The notes under the pieces were generated by a model. It ran no database searches, had not been told where the DNA came from, and saw only the letters and a list, made by a program, of their open reading frames with translations. From Legionellales bacterium (lineage in GTDB: Bacteria; Pseudomonadota; Gammaproteobacteria; Berkiellales; Berkiellaceae), in NCBI GenBank assembly GCA_023266435.1, contig JAHFQF010000085.1, forward strand, positions 1 to 9,338: 9,338 nucleotides of DNA. The letters are read 5' to 3'. A program made the translations under genes and the position numbers. Shown here piece by piece: positions 1-5,283 of this stretch; position 1 is the first letter of the stretch; each line of letters starts with the position of its first letter.

Positions 1-479
1 AACGTTTGTGGCACTAATGAAGGTAAGTTATTAAATTTCATATTTAAAAACTGGCCTTTAGCAAAACCTACCGTTAACGATGCATTCGTGATAGCCCCAC
101 CTGAACCACCAATAATGAGTGGCGCAAACCTATTAATCACATCGAGATCTAATCCACTGTACTGGAAAGAGTTACCGGGAGTTACTGATAAACCAGCAAA
201 GCGTAAGGTTTGAAAATGATTGCCATTGCTTAAAAAATTGCTAGGCGTTCCACCCGATAAAGTCGTGCCACCATTTCTATCTAAGGTGCCTCCAGAAATA
301 AAAGGGGCACCTAAGTCTAAGGTGATAGAGTTAATCACATATCCGGGATCAGAGGCATTGATGATGATACCTGATTGTAAAAAAGCACCGATGTTTGCAA
401 TCACAGAAATAAATGCTGCATTTGCGGACATAGAAAAAAACAAACCGACTGATAAAAACAGAGCTTTTGAAACCTTCAT
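1..479 (-). CDS. Secreted protein of unknown function, 3' end outside the window
   Basis: An open frame of 159 codons starts at the ATG at 479-477 and runs off the window edge without a stop. The first 22 residues form a clear Sec signal peptide: MKVSK, a hydrophobic core (ALFLSVGLFFS) and an ANA-A cleavage site, so the product is exported. A purine-rich SD (GGGGAG, 486-491) sits 6 nt before this ATG; a second in-frame ATG at 485 is too close to it, so 479 is preferred. The mature part is rich in Gly, Ser, Asn, Thr and aliphatics, with alternating-hydrophobicity stretches (for example NSITLDLGAPF and FQYSGLDLDVI) that suggest a beta-sandwich. The FxxSGLDLD pattern recalls, from memory, PEP-CTERM-like exported proteins; the C-terminus that would decide this is not visible. 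A possible -10 (TATACT, 508-503) lies upstream without a good -35. Function unknown. Confidence 0.8.
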   Translation of the reverse strand, partial: MKVSKALFLSVGLFFSMSANAAFISVIANIGAFLQSGIIINASDPGYVINSITLDLGAPFISGGTLDRNGGTTLSGGTPSNFLSNGNHFQTLRFAGLSVTPGNSFQYSGLDLDVINRFAPLIIGGSGGAITNASLTVGFAKGQFLNMKFNNLPSLVPQT

Positions 480-564
480 ACACATCTCCCCCAGACACCT
501 TCAGTATAAAGTTTCCGAGGGATTCTTGCTATATTTTTTAACAATCAAAAAGCAGACTGGTTTT

Positions 565-576
565 AGTTTATTAACT
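565..576. promoter_or_regulatory. Near-palindromic 12-mer upstream of the secreted-protein gene
   Basis: AGTTTATTAACT differs at one base from the perfect palindrome at 2036-2047. It lies in the 115-bp gap between the hydrolase stop and the secreted-protein start, about 85 bp upstream of the latter. The rest of this gap shows no clear terminator for the hydrolase gene. Binding-site role is inferred only from recurrence. Confidence 0.3.
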
Positions 577-594
577 GTGTATGAGGGCTGTTCA

Positions 595-2004
595 TTATAC
601 CCTCAAGCGTAAACGAGACGTCTGCTGAGGGCCAAGTGGCTGAGCATCAACCTGCTGTATCTGTGATGTAGAACAGTCACGTTTTGAGGGTAAGATATGT
701 AGTTCAATCTGCTCTATAGGCGGGTTACTATGCTTACGAGTGAGCTGATTTAAGTAAGATTTCATTGGTTTGATTACAGATAAAATTTTATTTCTCAATA
801 AAGCAATGATTTTCCAAAAAGCCTCGTAATTAGTTGCTTCTTCTTTTTTATCTTTAAATCGTAGATAGTTACTAGAGGCAAGCGCCTGCAGTCTGAAGTT
901 TGCATCCACTTGCTGCGGATGCGCGTTAATATATTCATTAGAGGACTCTAAATACGTATTAATATACCCCGTATACACATCTTTAGAGCGGTCATCGGCC
1001 ATATAACAGGCACTCAATGGCATTAAATGTGGATCGGTTTTCGCTTTGGTTGAGGGCACCACCACTTCACAATGCTGCTCTAAATACTCACGATGGGCTT
1101 GATACTCTACAGGACAATCATCTCGGTATTTGGTATTTAATGGATTATCTCGTATTTTTTTAATTTTTTCATGTAACTTTGAACGAGACAATACCTTATC
1201 GTTTTGTCGATGCAGATAAGTCTTATAAGGCGTTTGATAAGCAAAAGATTTTCCTGGTGTCATGTGCCAACCTAAATGCTGCAACAGCGGCTTAACAAAA
1301 GGCACCAAATAACTAGCATGTATTTTTTTGAGCTCTTCTTGCAAATGTTTTTTGAGCGACTGAAAGGAATTACTATTAATTAATCGTATCTTGATGCCTT
1401 GCTCTTCACAAGCTGTTTGTACCGCTTGCATCACCCCTGCGCCTAAGCAATCGCCCATCAACACAATCTTATCCGGAGAAATGCCCTGATCCAATAAGTG
1501 ATTAATCATTGCAAGCGTACAGTTCACCACATCGTGCAATTCATATACTTCACCTTTGCTCGCATTCATGCCAAAGGGATTAAATGAATATTGAGTGGCG
1601 CCTGTTCGATTAGCGCTAGTAGCTAAATCCGCAAAACGCGCCTCGTAAGGGATTCGTGCACCCCATAATTGAATCATATGCAAACCTTCTCCAGGTTTGC
1701 CTGAGGTATCCTGGGGTGTTAATTTGACCCCATCGATGGGATAGACTTCACCTAAAGTATGTTGAGCATTTAATGTGAGCCTATCGGCAGAAAGCGTTTT
1801 GAATTCCTGATGATAATGACTTTTGGGATTTTTTTGTTGACGATGAACAAAGTCTTGAAAGGGATCAAGCAACCAGGGCATACCGCTAGAGCGGGCCGGT
1901 TTACCATAGCCTTTTCTTACATACCAATCGGCAATTAAGTGTAATTGCACTCTTCTAGTAGGGTATAAAAGACTACTGAGTGCCTTTTGCAACAAACGGC
2001 GCAT
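595..2004 (-). CDS. Alpha/beta-hydrolase-like protein with Cys nucleophile, SidB-like candidate
   Basis: 469 residues, no signal peptide or membrane segment. The central part reads like an alpha/beta-hydrolase: a hydrophobic strand (KIVLMG, about 179-184) leads into GDCLGAG (184-190), the position of the GxSxG elbow, with Cys186 in place of Ser. It is preceded by a helix with DVVN...LLDQGISPDKI (158-180) and followed by NSNSFQSL (210-217). DPHLMPL (324-330) is a plausible site for the catalytic Asp/His, with His326. This pattern (gap then GHSLGxG then SFSSL-like) recalls, from memory, the SidB/Sdb family of Legionella effectors and related lipase-like proteins; the assignment is by motif only. 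The last ~60 residues are polar and probably disordered. The start ATG at 2004 has only a weak SD (GGGAT, about 12 nt away). Divergent from the PDE-like gene, sharing its promoter region. Substrate unknown. Confidence 0.72.
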   Translation of the reverse strand: MRRLLQKALSSLLYPTRRVQLHLIADWYVRKGYGKPARSSGMPWLLDPFQDFVHRQQKNPKSHYHQEFKTLSADRLTLNAQHTLGEVYPIDGVKLTPQDTSGKPGEGLHMIQLWGARIPYEARFADLATSANRTGATQYSFNPFGMNASKGEVYELHDVVNCTLAMINHLLDQGISPDKIVLMGDCLGAGVMQAVQTACEEQGIKIRLINSNSFQSLKKHLQEELKKIHASYLVPFVKPLLQHLGWHMTPGKSFAYQTPYKTYLHRQNDKVLSRSKLHEKIKKIRDNPLNTKYRDDCPVEYQAHREYLEQHCEVVVPSTKAKTDPHLMPLSACYMADDRSKDVYTGYINTYLESSNEYINAHPQQVDANFRLQALASSNYLRFKDKKEEATNYEAFWKIIALLRNKILSVIKPMKSYLNQLTRKHSNPPIEQIELHILPSKRDCSTSQIQQVDAQPLGPQQTSRLRLRV

Positions 2005-2035
2005 TTCAAATCAATCCCAATTTAAATGATTTTTT

Positions 2036-2047
2036 AGTTAATTAACT
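2036..2047. promoter_or_regulatory. Perfect 12-bp palindrome, candidate operator
   Basis: AGTTAATTAACT is a perfect palindrome placed 2 bp upstream of the -35 of the PDE-like gene and about 20 bp inside the transcript of the hydrolase gene. A protein bound here could affect both. Single-mismatch copies occur at 565-576 and 5003-5014, each also between genes. The AT-rich background makes chance occurrence possible. Confidence 0.35.
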
Positions 2048-2049
2048 GA

Positions 2050-2078
2050 TTGACTACCATCAATAGTTTGTTTATTAT
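2050..2078 (+). promoter_or_regulatory. Sigma70-type promoter of the PDE-like gene
   Basis: -35 TTGACT (2050-2055) and -10 TATTAT (2073-2078), each 5 of 6 to consensus, are separated by the ideal 17 bp. Transcription would start near 2085 and give a leader of about 54 nt before the ATG at 2139. Confidence 0.6.
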
Positions 2079-2102
2079 ATAACTTCATTTTGTGAAAAAC
2101 AA
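2074..2102 (-). promoter_or_regulatory. Sigma70-type promoter of the hydrolase gene, overlapping the divergent one
   Basis: On the minus strand a perfect -10 TATAAT (2079-2074) lies 17 bp from TTGTTT (2102-2097, 3 of 6 to the -35 consensus). Its -10 overlaps five of the six bases of the plus-strand -10, so the two promoters compete for one melting region. Start of transcription near 2067, leader about 63 nt. Confidence 0.45.
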
Positions 2103-2138
2103 GTAAGCTCACTCTGCATCCCGATAAGGTAGTAAAAT

Positions 2139-4364
2139 ATGATACAGCCGCATGCCAACTTTGCATCTATCGCAGCAGGAGTCTATCAAGACTATCTATC
2201 CAAGCCTTTTCATGGAAAGACGTGGTTTAATCGACTCCGCATTCAAACGCATTTGACTTGCGATGGCACTAAAATTTATCGGCCCAATCATGGTTTAGCG
2301 CACTCTATTCGTGTTGCTCATTATATTCCTTATATTTGGGAGTATTTTAAAAAAAATGGGGTCAGAAATGCAGACGGCTCTGATCATTACGGTTTTGATA
2401 AACTCACCGAGTTAGAAGTACAAAAAATTCAAATTGCTGCTTTATTCTATGTAGTCGGTCGAGAGGACGAAACTGGTTTTAGACACAGTGCTACCAGATA
2501 CAACAGCTATCGTGCTGCTTCTGCTGAGAAATTTCGCGACTATTGCAAATGCCATGATTTAATTGGTGATGGAAAAGTTTTTGCTAATATAAGTGACATG
2601 GAACAGTATGCTACCTTCTTGCATCAAGGCGAACACGGAATCATTGAGGCTATCAAACATAATCAAAAAATTAACCCCTTGCGCATTTTACTCAGCACAG
2701 CACATGAGCTAGATCTCTCTCGCTGCTTTCCTAGAAAGCGTTATCAAGCTGCTTTGGTCGAAGAAAAGCTCAATTATTTCTCACAGTATGCTAACAATCG
2801 AGATCTACATGCTTTAATGGGCTATGCACAAAACTGTATTATTGCGACTGGCGATGTGTTAAGTGTTGCTTACCAATTTGATCAGCACACAACGCCTGGT
2901 GATCAGCCTCAGACAGCCATTCGACCGCTTCAGCGTACACTGACACCCATTTCTTGGAAAACCCGTTTTAAATGGTTTAGCAATTTCTATTCTTTTTTCT
3001 ATCCACGCTACTATAATTTTAAGCTTTTCAAACAAGCGAGCACCAATGCAGAGTCCTGTTTGCAGCTATTAGACTCTACTCCCAAACCCATATTTTTAAG
3101 TGACTCCTTAGCACACGTTCAACCTAAACTCAGTGAGGCGCTGCAAACTATCCAAGCTGGTGACGCGGTCATCCGATTAATGAATACAGACCCGCAATCT
3201 AATCAACTACGTTTTGAACTTGAGCAATATGCTGATACAAAGTCTTTTAGACCTGTCTATTTTCAAAAAAGAAACGATGTCTCTGAAACAGATCGGAATT
3301 TTTTAGTCGACTTGAAACGATCTTCTAAAAATGAACGTAAAGGCGTTACTCGAGCATTAATTGATACTGCAGAACCCTCTAGCAATGAAACCGTTTATTA
3401 TTCAGAATCAGGTGATTTACTAAGCAGACCCGTTTCTACAGAAAATCGTCGTGGTCAATATAAAGACACTCCTTATACGAAAAAAGCTTCTTATTCACTG
3501 CTGCGTCAAGATGGCCAAATTAAACATTTTTCTGGCAACTCCCCTATCGATTTCTTCAAGCACTTATTTGGAATATCTATTAAAATCGGTCTACTCTGTG
3601 ATGTTAAAGAGATGCATCGCAAAGGTGAAAAATATCTCTTTGCTAAAGATGTAGGTACGACAGGCCCAAGTGGGTATTTCTGGCTAGGCAGAGATCGTAG
3701 ACAATTTTCAGATGCACTTTTTCCAGAGAGATTTTCACCACTGACTCTTGAAGGATTAAAGGAACATATTAACCAAAAGGACCCTGCTCAAAAATCTGGT
3801 CCAACGCTATTACCTAGCGTTGCAGACAATGAGATGTTAATTGGTGGATCGGCAGCTGCACTAAAAGGCCTATTTGCTACAAAAAATACCTTGGCTCATA
3901 GACTACGTCTCTTAGAAACTAAATTGTGCCTCATTGCTGATTATGGCTTAAATCTTCCTATGCTCATCATTGACGGTAAATCCGCACCGCAAGATTATAC
4001 CCAAGAGCAGATACAGGCAGACTTATTATATGCTTCCGCATGCTATCAACACAGCAATCTATTACAACGGATGCGTACTGCAAGTAGCTTAAAAACCTTC
4101 AAAAGAATTGCAAAGCAATTAAAAATTGAACTCTCCAATCCTAAGGAGGTGCGTCAATGGCTAGCTGCCGCAACTCGTGCTGACAGCACTAGTCATGATG
4201 CCCTGCACGGCGTTTCTTCTCATGCAACCGAATATTTAAAAACTCTACAGATAGCGAGAACGCCATCGCAAAATACAGGTAGCCCTTTGGAATGTGAAAT
4301 GACAATGCATCTGCAATCAGAGCCATCCCTATTAAAATCAGGAAGCTTAACGCCAACATCTTGA
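2139..4364 (+). CDS. SidE-family phosphodiesterase-domain protein, candidate Dot/Icm effector
   Basis: 741 residues; SD AAGG (2126-2129), 9 nt before the ATG. Residues ~15-250 resemble the PDE domain of SidE-family effectors, which cleave ADP-ribosylated or phosphoribosyl-linked ubiquitin: YRPNHGLAHSIR (47-58, His51 and His55), FYVVGREDE (103-111, Glu109 as candidate catalytic Glu) and STAHELDLSRC (186-196, His189 as candidate second His). Order and spacing fit the His-Glu-His set known in SdeA. No convincing ADP-ribosyltransferase domain is seen, so it resembles stand-alone PDE proteins of the DupA/DupB kind more than full SidE. Residues ~483-612 look like a second domain: GLLCD, DVGTTGPSGYF, NEMLIGG and LKGLF. 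Residues 684-741 are encoded antisense to the end of terC, so the C-terminus may be an acquired extension. No signal peptide or membrane segment. Effector status and ubiquitin as substrate are inferred. Confidence 0.75.
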   Translation: MIQPHANFASIAAGVYQDYLSKPFHGKTWFNRLRIQTHLTCDGTKIYRPNHGLAHSIRVAHYIPYIWEYFKKNGVRNADGSDHYGFDKLTELEVQKIQIAALFYVVGREDETGFRHSATRYNSYRAASAEKFRDYCKCHDLIGDGKVFANISDMEQYATFLHQGEHGIIEAIKHNQKINPLRILLSTAHELDLSRCFPRKRYQAALVEEKLNYFSQYANNRDLHALMGYAQNCIIATGDVLSVAYQFDQHTTPGDQPQTAIRPLQRTLTPISWKTRFKWFSNFYSFFYPRYYNFKLFKQASTNAESCLQLLDSTPKPIFLSDSLAHVQPKLSEALQTIQAGDAVIRLMNTDPQSNQLRFELEQYADTKSFRPVYFQKRNDVSETDRNFLVDLKRSSKNERKGVTRALIDTAEPSSNETVYYSESGDLLSRPVSTENRRGQYKDTPYTKKASYSLLRQDGQIKHFSGNSPIDFFKHLFGISIKIGLLCDVKEMHRKGEKYLFAKDVGTTGPSGYFWLGRDRRQFSDALFPERFSPLTLEGLKEHINQKDPAQKSGPTLLPSVADNEMLIGGSAAALKGLFATKNTLAHRLRLLETKLCLIADYGLNLPMLIIDGKSAPQDYTQEQIQADLLYASACYQHSNLLQRMRTASSLKTFKRIAKQLKIELSNPKEVRQWLAAATRADSTSHDALHGVSSHATEYLKTLQIARTPSQNTGSPLECEMTMHLQSEPSLLKSGSLTPTS

Positions 4365-4914
4365 TTGTGGGATGCTTTTCAATGAATTGATTGATGGACT
4401 TTGCAGATAACATCATCACAAACATGGCGATCACAATAGCAGCAACCATGATAGGCAATTGATTCACCAAGCCCACGGCAGTAATGACTGAGTCTAAAGA
4501 AAATACAATGTCTAGAATGGCAATCTGAATCACTATCCACCAAAATGAAGGTTTAATCTTGGGTTGATGCGAGTCATTCTTGCGCTCGATGGATTCCATT
4601 TCTTGATGAATTTCATGGGTACTTTTTGCCAGTAAAAATAACCCTCCTCCAAACAAAATCAACGCTCTTCCTGTAATGTCCACGCCACCTAATGTGAGTA
4701 ATGGCGTATTGAGCTTCATGATCCAAGTGAGTGAAAATAATAATCCAAGACGCGTCAACATTGCTAAGGCCAAGCCAATGATTCGACCTTGTGGGCGCTG
4801 CTCTGCGGGTAATCGGCTGACTAAAATTGATAAAAAGATAATGTTATCAATTCCTAAAATAATCTCTAATAAAGTTAAAGTCACTAGCGCAGCAAAAGTA
4901 TTCGCATCAAACAT
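4189..4914 (-). CDS. TerC-family integral membrane protein, YgdQ-like
   Basis: 241 residues, close in length and sequence to E. coli YgdQ as remembered. Family hallmarks are present: LLEIILGIDNIIFLS (15-29) and its repeat ILDIVFSLDSVITAVG (133-148), whose conserved acidic residues lie in the membrane (Glu17, Asp23, Asp135, Asp141). About seven hydrophobic segments are visible (roughly 8-30, 44-66, 82-98, 126-146, 153-170, 185-205, 211-227). HPTIKMLALSFLILIGMALI and HIPKGYLYFAMAFSL are also conserved, so the C-terminus is intact. TerC proteins are linked to metal-ion efflux, manganese in the Alx/YceF-type members, possibly supporting secreted metalloenzymes; the exact role of YgdQ is unknown. 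The ATG has a good SD (AGGA, 4923-4920, 5 nt). Its 3' 176 bp overlap the convergent PDE-like gene, and no terminator separates the two. Confidence 0.93.
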   Translation of the reverse strand: MFDANTFAALVTLTLLEIILGIDNIIFLSILVSRLPAEQRPQGRIIGLALAMLTRLGLLFSLTWIMKLNTPLLTLGGVDITGRALILFGGGLFLLAKSTHEIHQEMESIERKNDSHQPKIKPSFWWIVIQIAILDIVFSLDSVITAVGLVNQLPIMVAAIVIAMFVMMLSAKSINQFIEKHPTIKMLALSFLILIGMALIADALSFHIPKGYLYFAMAFSLSVEFLNIRLHEKKRRAGHHD

Positions 4915-4939
4915 AGCAATCCTAATAACCTATAGGTAA

Positions 4940-4966
4940 ATTACACTTCATTCATGTGAGTGTAAT
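4940..4966. promoter_or_regulatory. Hyphenated palindrome upstream of terC
   Basis: ATTACACT (4940-4947) and AGTGTAAT (4959-4966) are perfect 8-bp inverted arms around an 11-nt centre. The site is 26-52 bp before the terC ATG, so it could be an operator or a hairpin in the terC leader. I see no convincing sigma70 promoter for terC to tell which, and nothing resembling a yybP-ykoY manganese riboswitch. Confidence 0.4.
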
Positions 4967-5002
4967 CAGCTTTGACACAAAAGAAAAATAATTCCCATAG
5001 GT

Positions 5003-5014
5003 AGTTAATTATCT
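5003..5014. promoter_or_regulatory. Near-palindromic 12-mer upstream of terC
   Basis: AGTTAATTATCT matches the palindrome at 2036-2047 in 11 of 12 positions. It sits about 90 bp upstream of terC and 3 bp outside the left end of the inverted-repeat element. Confidence 0.28.
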
Positions 5015-5017
5015 ATC

Positions 5018-5180
5018 TATACCCAAGATGCTTCAAAATGCGTAGTTTATAGCAAAGCGGATTTAGCCAGATGAAGTTTTCCGAACCAAGGAATAGTCGA
5101 TACTATTGCGAGGGGAGGAAGGCTACAGATGGTTAAATTCGAGCAGCTAGAAACAGGTATTTTGAAGTATCTTGGGTATA
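5018..5180. mobile_element. MITE-like 163-bp inverted-repeat element, no coding capacity
   Basis: The ends are 22-bp terminal inverted repeats, 5018-5039 (begins TATACCCAAGATGC) and 5159-5180 (ends TATCTTGGGTATA), which match at 21 of 22 positions. The similarity continues inwards as a diverged palindrome: AGCGGATTTAGCC (about 5056-5068) pairs with GGTTAAATTCGAGC (5131-5144), and TTTTCC (5077-5082) faces GGAAGG (5117-5122). A small central hairpin, AATAGT-CGAT-ACTATT, lies at 5092-5107. The whole unit can fold into one long hairpin as DNA or RNA. If the ends are taken as TACCC/GGGTA, a 2-bp TA target duplication flanks it. It has no open reading frame of note, so mobility would depend on a transposase elsewhere. 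A single copy is visible here. Confidence 0.7.
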
Positions 5181-5189
5181 TCAAGCGAG

Positions 5190-5244
5190 CCTGCCTATTG
5201 CAGGGCGTAAAAAAATATTATACCCTGAATTTACCAGGGTTTTT
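5190..5244 (+). promoter_or_regulatory. Attenuator-like leader with alternative hairpins
   Basis: Four short segments can pair in turn: CCTGC (5190-5194), GCAGGG (5200-5205), ACCCTG (5222-5227) and CAGGGT (5235-5240). Segments 1:2 form one hairpin; 2:3 form an alternative that uses segment 3; 3:4 form the terminator. That is the layout of an attenuator acting on the HExxH gene 40 bp downstream. No leader peptide or known riboswitch fold was recognised, and the stems are only 5-6 bp. Confidence 0.35.
5222..5244 (+). terminator. Intrinsic terminator just upstream of the HExxH gene
   Basis: ACCCTG (5222-5227), a 7-nt loop and CAGGGT (5235-5240) form a 6-bp stem followed directly by a T-run (5240-5244). 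No gene reads into it from the left on this strand, so it would act on a leader transcript, a small RNA, or transcripts leaving the inverted-repeat element. Alternative: chance hairpin. Confidence 0.5.
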
Positions 5245-5283
5245 ATGATCATGAATTTGGATTCATACAGATAAGGATATCTT

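Noticed and set aside
594..599. TATAAT on the minus strand overlapping the hydrolase stop codon
   Set aside because: No -35 at proper spacing; taken as AT-rich coincidence.
220..612. Plus-strand open frame of 130 codons
   Set aside because: It is antisense to the secreted-protein gene, which has a signal peptide and SD; this frame has no family resemblance and ends inside the neighbouring gene.
2622..2636. HQGEH (162-166) in the PDE-like protein as an inverzincin HxxEH metal site
   Set aside because: It lies inside the PDE-like domain and lacks the downstream Glu context of M16 peptidases.
4185..4298. STS (683-685) and E-C-E (718-720) in the PDE-like protein as an ADP-ribosyltransferase R-STS-ExE set
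   Set aside because: Nearly all of this stretch is antisense to conserved terC codons, and no matching Arg strand or ART fold context precedes it, so the match is taken as chance.
4972..5000. TTGACA (4972-4977) as a promoter toward the HExxH gene
   Set aside because: The -35 is perfect, but no acceptable -10 occurs at 16-18 bp (CCATAG or CATAGG only).
5018..5180. CRISPR repeat or tRNA reading of the palindromic region
   Set aside because: There is one inverted pair, not a spaced direct-repeat array, and no cloverleaf or T-loop sequence.
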